Below, piece by piece: positions 8,042-15,527 of a stretch of 64,000 bases of DNA. The stretch comes from JADGGM01 sp025449955. GTDB lineage: Bacteria; Gemmatimonadota; Gemmatimonadetes; Gemmatimonadales; Gemmatimonadaceae. Both the position numbers and the translations under genes were made by a program. The stretch covers positions 1-64,000 of the forward strand of contig DATBNO010000032.1 of assembly GCA_036554285.1 (NCBI GenBank), read 5' to 3'. The notes under the pieces were generated by a model. It searched no databases and had not been told where the DNA came from. It was given only the letters and a program-made list of their open reading frames with translations. The stretch's first letter is position 1. Each line of letters opens with the position of its first letter.

Positions 8042-9811
8042 TCACCAATCGGCCCGGGTGGATGTCGCCTGCGTGCCACGCGATCCGCCGCCCACTTGGC
8101 CGGTCACCATCGCCCGCTGGAGGGCATCCAGCATCTTCCGCGCTTGCGATTCCGAGATCTGTGGGGCGGATTGGCCGCCCTCGGAATTCCCAAAGCCGCT
8201 ACCCTGCGACGCGCCGGCTCCGGTGCGAGGCGCGCCGGCGTAGCCCGACTTGGTGAGGTTGCCGCCGCCCCAATCGGCTTTGCGGTGCGGGCCGCCGCCG
8301 AACCGGACCTCCTCGTCAGCGAGGCGCCTCAAGGCGAGCTCGAGGTTCCACTTGGCATCCACATCATTGGGCGCGAGGACGAGCGCTTCCGTGTAGGAGT
8401 TGACCGCAGCGCGGAGCATGGGGCGTTTATCGGGTTCTTCGTCGGCGACGTGCATGTAGGTATCGCCGAGGTTGAAGAGCGCCCGACGTTTGAGCGCCGG
8501 CGGGCCGCCCACGGCGAGACGATAGTTTCCGACCGCTTCGTCGAACTGCGCCAGACGGTAGAGCGAGTTGCCGATGTCATACGACAGGTAGGCCTCGGCG
8601 TCGGCGTCGCCGGAGTGTCGGGCATCGACAACCAGGCTGCGCAATTCGGCGAGGGCATCACGATACCGGCCCGCTTCGTAGAGCGACACGGCGCGCGCGG
8701 CGCGGCGGCCATCGAGGCGCGGCTGCGCGCCTAACGAGCCGGAGAGACCGGCGAGGACGAGCACGGCCGCGGCGGCGCGGGCAAAGGCGACGCCGCGGAC
8801 GCGAGCGCGGCGTGCGGCGCGCCATGCCGGCGCGCGGAGCAGCGACTCGACAACGAGTGCGAGGAGCGCGAGCGCGACCGGCCACTCGAAGCGGTCGGTG
8901 AGCGCGGCGCGCTCGCGCGAGGTCGTTCTGGCGGCGCCTAACTGACGAATCGCGGCGACCACCGGCGCGACGCTGGCCGGACCCGTCCACCGGACGTAGC
9001 GTCCACCGGCGAGCGTTGCGGTTTCCGTGAGGTCGGACTCGGCGAGCCGCGAGATGACGATCTGCCCGCGCCAATCGCGGTGCGGCCGCGCGTCCGCCGG
9101 CGCCTCGGGCACCGTGGTGCCGCCCGCGGATCCCACGCCGACGGCAAACAGTCGTACGCGCGCGAGGGCGAGGATGCGCGCGCCATCGCGCATCGATCCT
9201 TGCGTGGCTTCGCCGTCAGTGAGCAGCACGACCGTGTGGCCGCCTGCGCCGCCGTCGCGAGTCATAGTGGTGGCCGCGAGGTCGAGCGCGTCTTCGATAT
9301 CAGTGGCGGGATCGGGGATGTCTTCCGTGCCCACGGCATCGACGAAGCGCGAGAAGATGCCGTGGTCGGTGGTGAGCGGGAGCTGGAGGAATGCGTTGCC
9401 GCCGAACACCTCGAGGCCGACGCGATCCTGCGGGAGCGAGTCCGCGATGGCGCGCGCAGCAGCCTTGGCGGCCGCGAGCCGTGAGGGATAGGCGTCGGCG
9501 GCATTCATGGAGCGGGACAGGTCGAGCACGAACAAGACGTCGCGCGAGGAGCGCTCCACCGCGGCGCGCGACTCGCCCCATTGTGGGCGCGTGAGGGCGA
9601 CGACCACGAGCGCGAGCGCGACAATGGCGAGCGCGTCGGCGGCGAGACGCGGCGCTCGCGGCGGAAGTGCCGAAGCGCGCGCGACGAGCGACGCGTCGCC
9701 GTAGCGAGCACGATCGGCGCGGCGGCGGCGGTCGCAGCGCGCGAGGGCGAACACGCCTAACGGGAGCAGCACGGCGAGCGCGGCGAGCCAGAGCGGGGCG
9801 TCGAGTCGCAT
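8042..9811 (-). CDS. BatB-BatC fusion: von Willebrand A domain plus TPR protein
   Basis: A 589-residue protein with an N-terminal membrane segment pair, a VWA domain at about 90-290 whose MIDAS motif reads DLSRS (DxSxS), another membrane segment near 310-330, a further hydrophobic segment near 360, then TPR-like repeats (about 385-510) and a low-complexity Gly/Ser-rich tail. In Bacteroides-type aerotolerance operons the VWA part (BatB) and TPR part (BatC) are usually separate genes; here they are fused. The ATG at 9811 sits two bases after the BatA stop, implying translational coupling. It is the last gene of the MoxR-DUF58-Bat operon. The role is probably assembly or protection of envelope complexes; its target is not known. 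Confidence 0.88.
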   Translation of the reverse strand: MRLDAPLWLAALAVLLPLGVFALARCDRRRRADRARYGDASLVARASALPPRAPRLAADALAIVALALVVVALTRPQWGESRAAVERSSRDVLFVLDLSRSMNAADAYPSRLAAAKAAARAIADSLPQDRVGLEVFGGNAFLQLPLTTDHGIFSRFVDAVGTEDIPDPATDIEDALDLAATTMTRDGGAGGHTVVLLTDGEATQGSMRDGARILALARVRLFAVGVGSAGGTTVPEAPADARPHRDWRGQIVISRLAESDLTETATLAGGRYVRWTGPASVAPVVAAIRQLGAARTTSRERAALTDRFEWPVALALLALVVESLLRAPAWRAARRARVRGVAFARAAAAVLVLAGLSGSLGAQPRLDGRRAARAVSLYEAGRYRDALAELRSLVVDARHSGDADAEAYLSYDIGNSLYRLAQFDEAVGNYRLAVGGPPALKRRALFNLGDTYMHVADEEPDKRPMLRAAVNSYTEALVLAPNDVDAKWNLELALRRLADEEVRFGGGPHRKADWGGGNLTKSGYAGAPRTGAGASQGSGFGNSEGGQSAPQISESQARKMLDALQRAMVTGQVGGGSRGTQATSTRADW

Positions 9812-9813
9812 GG

Positions 9814-10839
9814 CTACGGCACGGTCCGGAGCCACGTGGTGCGCAGCGCGAGCTCGACCGAGAGCAACAGCAACGCGGGCACGAGCAACCACGCGGCGTG
9901 CTCGTTCCAGGTGAGCACTTCGCGCTCATCGAGCGTACTCTTCTCGACGTGGTCGATCTGTTGGACGATGTCGGCGAGCGCGTGCTCGTCGGTGGCGCGA
10001 TAGTAGGTGCCGCCCGATGTCGCGGCCACGGACCGGAGCAACTGTTCGTCGCGCGCGCTCAGCACGGCCGGCTCTTCGCCGTACGCGAGCTCGCGCCGCT
10101 GGTATTGCTGTCCCATGCCGCGGACCCAGGCGTCGGTCGGCAGCCGTGCGCCGGGGCGTGCGCTCATGCCGATAACATAGATGCGGACGCCGATCGCCCG
10201 CGCGATTTGTGCGGCGACGAGCGGATCCGGCGCGCCGGTGTTGTTGCCGCCGTCGGTGATGAGCACGATCACGCCGCTCTTGGGCGGCAAGTCCTTGAGG
10301 TGGTTCTCGGCCATCGCGAGGGCGGTGCCGATGGCGGTGCCGTCGGGCAGCAATCCGATGTCGACGCGGCCCAGCAGTTCCGTTAGGACGCCGTGATCAT
10401 CGGTGAGCGGCGCCTGTGTGAACGGCCGGCTGGCGAAGATGACGAGGCCCATGAAATCGCCGCGGCGCTCGTCGATGAAGTGCGTGAGCACACGCTTGGC
10501 GGCGGTGATACGATTGTCCGGCGCGAAGTCGAGCGCCTTCATGGAGCTCGAGATGTCGAGCGCGATGACGATGTTGCGCCCTTTGGTCGAGATGTCGCGG
10601 ACCTCGCCCGGCGATCGGGGACGCGCGAGAGCGATCACGAGCGCGCAGAGGGCGGCGGCGCGTACGGCGACCGGCCACCAGAGTGCGCGTTCGCGGGGCG
10701 AGCGCGGTATGTGGTCGAGGAGCGCGAGCGCCGGCAGGCCGAGGGCGGCGCGAGGACGGCGTCGCCGGGGCCAGGCGACCCAGAGGTACGCCGCGACGAG
10801 TACCAGGAGCGCGAACGCCCGGGGCTCAGCGAAGCGCAT
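9814..10839 (-). CDS. BatA-like von Willebrand A domain membrane protein
   Basis: A 341-residue protein with two N-terminal membrane segments, a VWA domain with a complete MIDAS motif (DISSS), a conserved TDGGNNTG strand-loop and a C-terminal membrane segment, the standard BatA layout. The start at 10839 is set by GAGGAGG six bases upstream; it overlaps the end of the BatD-like gene by 14 bases. VWA proteins paired with MoxR AAA+ ATPases act as substrate or cofactor-loading adaptors. The metal-binding face should lie in the periplasm. Confidence 0.9.
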   Translation of the reverse strand: MRFAEPRAFALLVLVAAYLWVAWPRRRRPRAALGLPALALLDHIPRSPRERALWWPVAVRAAALCALVIALARPRSPGEVRDISTKGRNIVIALDISSSMKALDFAPDNRITAAKRVLTHFIDERRGDFMGLVIFASRPFTQAPLTDDHGVLTELLGRVDIGLLPDGTAIGTALAMAENHLKDLPPKSGVIVLITDGGNNTGAPDPLVAAQIARAIGVRIYVIGMSARPGARLPTDAWVRGMGQQYQRRELAYGEEPAVLSARDEQLLRSVAATSGGTYYRATDEHALADIVQQIDHVEKSTLDEREVLTWNEHAAWLLVPALLLLSVELALRTTWLRTVP

Positions 10840-11773
10840 CGGCCTCCTCGGCAGCGTTAGGCATGAGGGCCGCATCGTGCCATTGGTCGAGCAGGGCCAC
10901 CGCGCCCGCGAGAAAGGCGCGCGCGGTATCGGCGCTCGGCCGCAGGCGTGCGAACTTCACGAAATCGGCCTCGCCTAACGCAGCGGACGTGGCGGCCTCC
11001 GTCTCGGCGAGTGCGGGCGGCAGCACACGCAGCAGCTCGGGCGTGGTGCGGTGCACGGCCGGGATGCCGAACTCGGCTTCGAGGTAGCGCCGGAGCGCGT
11101 CGGTGACGTCGTCATAGAAGGCGGCGACGTCCGATCCGATGAGCGCCGACGACGCGAGCGCGACCAGGTGCCGCCGCGCCGCCTCGTACGCGCCTAACGG
11201 CGGCGCGGCGGGGGCGGCCGGCATCGCGGCCCGCGGCCGACGCCGGCTCCGGAGCGCGACCGCGGCGGCCGCCGCCGCGATGAGCACCGCGATCGCGTCG
11301 ATCCACCACCGCGACGCGCCGCCGGCGGCTCCGCCTAGCGAAGCGATCGGGCGAATGTCGCGCATTGCGACGGCCGTGTCGGGCAAGGTCGGCGTGACGG
11401 TGACGAGTACGGCGCCGCTCACGATGGAGTCCGGGACTTCCTCGCCGGCGCGGCGATAGCCGACCGCGAACGCCGGGCTGGTGAGGCTGCCGGTTTGAAA
11501 GAACGCGATGCGGGCGCGATAGCGCCGCGCGCCGTCCGGCGCGCGAGGCAACGTGTCCATCGCCAGCAGACGCACACTGTTCGGCAGCGAGTCGCGCGGG
11601 TGCGGATCGGCGGCGATCGTCGCGCCGGCGGGGAGGATGGCCCGGAGCACGATGGTCACCGTGTCGCCCACCGTGACTGTGCCGCCGCCGGACGCCTCGA
11701 GGTGCTGCGCACGCGCGGCGCGAGGCGTCAGGAGTACCGCCATCAAGAGTGCACAAGCGAGCCGCGCGCGCAC
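10826..11773 (-). CDS. BatD-like exported membrane protein
   Basis: A 315-residue protein with a cleavable signal peptide (cleavage probably after AARAQ), a beta-rich periplasmic domain of about 120 residues, one membrane segment near 155-175 followed by RSRRR, and a C-terminal cytoplasmic helical part. This matches the arrangement of BatD/DUF4381-type proteins that sit between DUF58 and BatA in MoxR operons. The start is GTG at 11773, two bases after the DUF58 stop. Sequence conservation of BatD is low, so the name rests largely on position and topology. Confidence 0.78.
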   Translation of the reverse strand: MRARLACALLMAVLLTPRAARAQHLEASGGGTVTVGDTVTIVLRAILPAGATIAADPHPRDSLPNSVRLLAMDTLPRAPDGARRYRARIAFFQTGSLTSPAFAVGYRRAGEEVPDSIVSGAVLVTVTPTLPDTAVAMRDIRPIASLGGAAGGASRWWIDAIAVLIAAAAAAVALRSRRRPRAAMPAAPAAPPLGAYEAARRHLVALASSALIGSDVAAFYDDVTDALRRYLEAEFGIPAVHRTTPELLRVLPPALAETEAATSAALGEADFVKFARLRPSADTARAFLAGAVALLDQWHDAALMPNAAEEADALR

Positions 11774-11775
11774 GG

Positions 11776-12657
11776 TCAGTGCCGCATGCGGCGTTCGCGA
11801 CGCCGGAAGAAGCCTAACAATGGTGCGACGTAGCCGTCGGCGGTGCGCAGGCGAATGAGATCGGCGCCGGCGGTGCGCAGCCGGCGCGCAACGGCCTCGT
11901 CGCGCGCGGCGGCGGCACGACCGTACGCCACGCGAACGTCACGCCGCGCGCTGTCGACCCAACGCGAGGTGTCGCGCTCGGGATCGCGGAGCGCCACGAG
12001 ACCGACGTCGGGGAGCTGTACGTCGCGCTCGTCGATCAGGTGGACGCCGATCGTGTCGTGCCGCCGAGCGACGATCTCGAGCGCACGGTCGTAATCCGCG
12101 CCCATCCAGTCGGAGAACACGAACACCACGGCGCGGCGTTTGAGCACGCGCATCGCGAATTCGAACGCCGAGGGGAGGTCGGTGCCCGTGCCGCGCGGCT
12201 CGAACGACACCATTTCCCGAATCACGCGCAGCACATGGCGTTTGCCCTTGGCCGGAGCGACGAATTGTTCGACGGAATCCGTGAACAGGATGGCGCCCAC
12301 GCGATCGTTGTTGCGGACGGCGGCGAGCGCGAGCACGGCGCTCACTTCCGTGGCCAACTCGGCTTTGGTGCGGCGCCGGGTGCCGAAGGCGTCGGACGCG
12401 CTGTGGTCGATGAGGAAGAGCACCGTGAGCTCGCGCTCTTCGGTGTAGCGCCTAACGTAAGGCGCGCCGCTGCGCGCGGTGACGCGCCAGTCGATGGTGC
12501 GGACGTCGTCGCCGGGCAAATAGGGGCGGACGTCGGCGAACTCCACGCCGCGTCCCTTGAACACACTCGAGTACTCGCCGGCCAGCACGTCCTGCACCAG
12601 CCGCCGGCTCCGGATTTCGAGCTGGCGAACCTGGCGCAGGACGTCGGGGAGGTTCAC
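11776..12657 (-). CDS. DUF58 domain protein (MoxR-associated VWA-like)
   Basis: A 293-residue soluble protein. It carries the DUF58 signature (GRGVEFADVRPYLPGDDVR, then IDWRVTARSG) at about 36-65 and a VWA-like core with DHSAS near residue 89. DUF58 proteins are the constant partner of MoxR ATPases. The GTG start at 12657 overlaps the MoxR stop as GTGA, a sign of coupled translation. Confidence 0.93.
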   Translation of the reverse strand: MNLPDVLRQVRQLEIRSRRLVQDVLAGEYSSVFKGRGVEFADVRPYLPGDDVRTIDWRVTARSGAPYVRRYTEERELTVLFLIDHSASDAFGTRRRTKAELATEVSAVLALAAVRNNDRVGAILFTDSVEQFVAPAKGKRHVLRVIREMVSFEPRGTGTDLPSAFEFAMRVLKRRAVVFVFSDWMGADYDRALEIVARRHDTIGVHLIDERDVQLPDVGLVALRDPERDTSRWVDSARRDVRVAYGRAAAARDEAVARRLRTAGADLIRLRTADGYVAPLLGFFRRRERRMRH

Positions 12658-13661
12658 GGCACGCGCAGCGCGTCGAGAATGCGGTCGAGCACCTGATCGG
12701 CCGTCACGTTCTCGGCGTCCGCCTCATAGGTGAGAATCACGCGGTGTCGTAAGACGTCGTGCGTGAGCGTCTTCAAGTCCGACGGCGCGACGTAGCCGCG
12801 TCCATCGAGAAAGGCCTGGGCCTTGGCGGCGCGCACCAACGCGATCGCCGCGCGCGGGCTCGCCCCGTACGCGACTAACGGTGCTAACGGAGCGAGGCCC
12901 GCGGCAGCCGGGTCGCGTGTGGCGCGCACCACATCGAGCGCGTATTCGCGCGCCCGCGGATCGAGATAGATCTGGTCCACCATCCGGCGTGCGGCCAGAA
13001 TGCGCGCCGCGTCCACGACGGGCCGCACCACCGGTATCGCGCCGCCGGTCATGCGGTCGAGCATCGCGCTCTCTTCGTCGCGGGCCGGATACGTGACGAG
13101 GAGCTTCATCATGAAGCGGTCGACCTGCGCCTCGGGCAGCGGATAGGTGCCTTCCTGCTCGATCGGATTCTGCGTGGCCAGCACGAGGAACGGCTCCTCG
13201 AGCGGATAGGTGACGCCGCCGATCGTGACCTGCTTCTCCTGCATCGCCTCGAGCAGCGCGCTCTGCACTTTCGCGGGCGCGCGATTGATCTCGTCGGCGA
13301 GAATGATGTTGGCGAAGATGGGACCGTGCTGCACCGTGAACCCGCCGCTCCGTTGGTCATAGACCATGGTGCCGACGAGATCCGCGGGCAGCAGGTCGGG
13401 CGTGAACTGCACGCGACGGAACGAGGCATCGATCGACGCCGCGAGCGCGCGCACGGCCAACGTTTTCGCGAGCCCCGGCACGCCTTCGAGCAGCACGTGT
13501 CCGTCGGCCAAAAGCCCAACGAGCAGCCGGTCGATCATCGCGCGCTGTCCGATCACAACACCGGCGAGCTCGTCCCTCATGCGCTCGACAAAGGAACTTT
13601 CGCCGCGCACGCGGGCGTTGAGCGATTCGAGGTCGGTGGTGGTGAGGAGGTCGGAAGCCAT
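12654..13661 (-). CDS. MoxR-family AAA+ ATPase
   Basis: A 335-residue AAA+ ATPase. Walker A reads GVPGLAKT, Walker B ILADEINR, with sensor ATQNP and the C-terminal helical lid. MoxR ATPases act as chaperones that, with DUF58 and VWA partners, activate or assemble envelope and metalloprotein complexes. The ATG at 13661 was chosen because TATAAT lies exactly seven bases upstream, which would place the transcript start on or next to the start codon (a leaderless message); no Shine-Dalgarno is present. It is the first gene of the operon, and an 85-nt inverted repeat lies directly upstream, where a -35 element would be. Confidence 0.94.
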   Translation of the reverse strand: MASDLLTTTDLESLNARVRGESSFVERMRDELAGVVIGQRAMIDRLLVGLLADGHVLLEGVPGLAKTLAVRALAASIDASFRRVQFTPDLLPADLVGTMVYDQRSGGFTVQHGPIFANIILADEINRAPAKVQSALLEAMQEKQVTIGGVTYPLEEPFLVLATQNPIEQEGTYPLPEAQVDRFMMKLLVTYPARDEESAMLDRMTGGAIPVVRPVVDAARILAARRMVDQIYLDPRAREYALDVVRATRDPAAAGLAPLAPLVAYGASPRAAIALVRAAKAQAFLDGRGYVAPSDLKTLTHDVLRHRVILTYEADAENVTADQVLDRILDALRVP

Positions 13662-13668
13662 GTCAGAA

Positions 13669-13674
13669 ATTATA
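13669..13674 (-). promoter_or_regulatory. moxR -10 hexamer, probable leaderless promoter
   Basis: A perfect TATAAT on the minus strand separated from the moxR ATG by seven bases. The usual 6-8 base distance from -10 to transcript start puts +1 on or next to the A of the ATG. No -35 hexamer is visible; that position is occupied by the large inverted repeat at 13676-13760. Confidence 0.6.
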
Positions 13675-13675
13675 G

Positions 13676-13760
13676 AGGGAAGCGGCGGCTGGCGCCGTTT
13701 TGGGGAAGCGCTTCGCTTGGGGAAGCGCTTCCCCAAGGCGCCCACAGGCGCCGCTTCCCT
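13676..13760. repeat. 85-nt nested inverted repeat between moxR and nadB
   Basis: Three exactly complementary arm pairs nest around a nine-base loop: 12 bp (13676-13687 with 13749-13760), 6 bp (13691-13696 with 13737-13742) and 14 bp (13700-13713 with 13723-13736). Within it, 13716-13737 is a perfect 22-bp palindrome centred on GGGGAAGCGCTTCCCC, and a 14-base part of that repeats directly at 13700-13713. It starts one base from the moxR -10 and ends ten bases before the nad -10, covering the -35 zone of both divergent promoters. It could be a shared operator, a REP-like palindromic unit, or both. Confidence 0.8.
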
Positions 13761-13770
13761 GCGAGTACGC

Positions 13771-13776
13771 TATACT
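13771..13776 (+). promoter_or_regulatory. putative nadBAC -10 element (TATACT)
   Basis: TATACT on the plus strand, about 180 bases before nadB. A start at about 13783 would give a leader of about 170 nt containing the structured element and the short ORF described separately. No convincing -35 hexamer is seen. Confidence 0.45.
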
Positions 13777-13784
13777 TCGGTGTT

Positions 13785-13849
13785 GCTGGGAGGGTTCCGC
13801 AGCCTCGCGGAGCCAAGGCGTTTCCCAACCGGCCCCCCAGCTCGGTTTT
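13785..13849 (+). promoter_or_regulatory. structured 5' leader of nadBAC, possible attenuator or riboswitch
   Basis: The outer stem GCTGGG (13785-13790) pairs with CCCAGC (13836-13841). The inner stem GGTTCCGC (13793-13800) pairs with GCGGAGCC (13807-13814, one G-U pair). GGTT at 13793-13796 could instead pair with AACC at 13827-13830, so two forms are possible. The outer stem is followed by TTTT at 13846-13849, as in an intrinsic terminator. I cannot match it to a known NAD riboswitch class from memory; the pairing is read by eye. Confidence 0.45.
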
Positions 13850-13872
13850 ACTCATTACCAATGGGAGATCAG

Positions 13873-13920
13873 ATGAACACACCCGCCGCAAATTTCCGCT
13901 CGACTAACCCGAACGCATAG
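13873..13920 (+). CDS. 15-residue leader peptide ORF upstream of nadB
   Basis: A short ORF reading MNTPAANFRSTNPNA, preceded by GGGAGA five bases before its ATG, a better ribosome-binding site than nadB itself has. Four of 15 codons are Asn. It ends two bases before a stable hairpin (13923-13948) that lies just ahead of the nadB start. This is the arrangement of a translated leader controlling a downstream gene, but so short an ORF can arise by chance. Confidence 0.4.
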   Translation: MNTPAANFRSTNPNA

Positions 13921-13922
13921 CA

Positions 13923-13948
13923 CCGGCGGGACGCTCAGTCCCGGTCGG
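13923..13948 (+). promoter_or_regulatory. hairpin immediately before nadB
   Basis: The arms CCGGCGGGAC and GTCCCGGTCGG pair around a GCTCA loop, with one bulged G. The hairpin occupies the place where a nadB ribosome-binding site would be, eight bases before the ATG. It could gate nadB translation depending on ribosome movement on the leader ORF. Confidence 0.5.
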
Positions 13949-13955
13949 CCGCACT

Positions 13956-15515
13956 ATGGCGCTCGGTCACACGACGGAACGGCGTGCACTGCGGTGCCGC
14001 TATCTGGTCATCGGGAGCGGCGTCGCCGGTTTACACACGGCGTGGCGCGCGTCGCTCTCGGGCGATGTCGTGCTGCTCACCAAGCGATCGCTCTTCGACA
14101 GCGCGACGGCCTACGCACAGGGCGGGATCGCGGCGGCCATCGGCGCCGGCGATTCACCGGAGCTGCATCAGCGGGACACGCTGGCGGCCGGCGCGGCGAT
14201 GTGCGATCGCGCGGCGGTGGACGTGCTCGTGCACGAGGGGCCGGCGCGCGTGCGCGAGCTGCGATCGGCGGGCGTGCACTTCGACCTCGACCCGCGCGGC
14301 GAGTTTCTGTTAGGCAAAGAGGCCGCGCACTCCGAGCGCCGCATCGTGCACGCGCACGGCGACCAGACGGGTGCCGAAGTGGTGCGGGCGCTGGTCGAAC
14401 GGGTGCGGGCCACCGCCGGCGTGCGCGTGCTCGAGCGCACGCGGGCGCTCGAGTTGATCGTCGAAGACGGCATCTGCTTCGGCGTCCGCGCGAGTCAGGC
14501 CGGCGCCCCGCTCGAGATCCACGCCGACGCGACGGTGCTGGCGACGGGCGGCTGCGGCCAGGTCTATCGCTACACGACCAATCCGGCCGTGGCCACCGGC
14601 GACGGGCTCGCACTGGCGCACCGCGCCGGTGCCGAGCTCGAGGACATGGAGTTCGTGCAGTTCCATCCGACGGCGCTGGACACGCCCGAGACGCCGCTGG
14701 CGCTCATCTCGGAAGCGGTGCGCGGCGAGGGCGCGATTCTCGTCAATGCGTTAGGCGAACGGTTCATGGCCGGCCGTCATCCGGACGCCGAGCTCGCCCC
14801 GCGCGACGTGGTGGCCCGCGAGGTGTTCCGCGAGCAGCAGGCGACGGGCGGCGTGACGCTCGACGCCACTGCGTTAGGCGCCGGGTTCGCCCAACGGTTT
14901 CCGGGCATCTTCGCGCTCTGCATGGCGCGCGGCGTGGACCCGCGCGTCCAGCCGATCCCGGTGACGCCGGCGGCACACTACGCCATGGGCGGCATCGTCA
15001 CCGACCTCGCGGGACGCTCGACGCTGCGCCGTCTCTATGCCTGCGGTGAGGTGGCGCGCACGGGCGTCCACGGCGCCAACCGGCTGGCGTCCAACTCGCT
15101 GCTCGAGGGCCTCGTGTTCGCCGAGCGCGTGGCGCGCGATCTCGAAACGGTACCGCCGCTCGAAGGGACGCCGCCGGTGCGCGATTGGACGGTGCCTCCG
15201 CTCACGGACCGCGGCGCAGCGCAGGTGGCGGCGAGCACGGTCCGCGAGACGATGTGGCGCCATGCGGGCATCGTGCGTTCCGCGGACGGCTTGCGCGCGT
15301 GTCTCGCGACGCTCGACGACATCGAGCGTCGCCTGCCTGACGGCGCAACCGAAGAAGCGAACTTGATCGACACCGCGCGACTGATCGCGCGGGCCGCGCT
15401 GCTGCGCGAAGAGTCGCGCGGCGGCCATTACCGCACCGACTTTCCGCGCGCGCGACGGAGCTGGGAACACCGGCACGTGCTCTGGCGCGGCAGCGGTGCG
15501 CTCGTGACGACGTGA
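13956..15515 (+). CDS. nadB: L-aspartate oxidase
   Basis: A 519-residue FAD enzyme that oxidises L-aspartate to iminoaspartate, the first step of de novo NAD synthesis. The FAD-binding loop is GSGVAG at residues 20-25. The succinate-dehydrogenase/fumarate-reductase flavoprotein motifs follow (YAQGGIAAA, ATGGCGQVYRYTTNP, QFHPTAL, HYAMGG, GANRLASNSLLEGL), and a helical C-terminal domain. No Shine-Dalgarno is seen before the ATG at 13956; a hairpin lies there instead. It is first in a compact nadB-nadA-nadC operon, 12 bases before nadA. Confidence 0.96.
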   Translation: MALGHTTERRALRCRYLVIGSGVAGLHTAWRASLSGDVVLLTKRSLFDSATAYAQGGIAAAIGAGDSPELHQRDTLAAGAAMCDRAAVDVLVHEGPARVRELRSAGVHFDLDPRGEFLLGKEAAHSERRIVHAHGDQTGAEVVRALVERVRATAGVRVLERTRALELIVEDGICFGVRASQAGAPLEIHADATVLATGGCGQVYRYTTNPAVATGDGLALAHRAGAELEDMEFVQFHPTALDTPETPLALISEAVRGEGAILVNALGERFMAGRHPDAELAPRDVVAREVFREQQATGGVTLDATALGAGFAQRFPGIFALCMARGVDPRVQPIPVTPAAHYAMGGIVTDLAGRSTLRRLYACGEVARTGVHGANRLASNSLLEGLVFAERVARDLETVPPLEGTPPVRDWTVPPLTDRGAAQVAASTVRETMWRHAGIVRSADGLRACLATLDDIERRLPDGATEEANLIDTARLIARAALLREESRGGHYRTDFPRARRSWEHRHVLWRGSGALVTT

Positions 15516-15527
15516 TCCGGAGTCATC

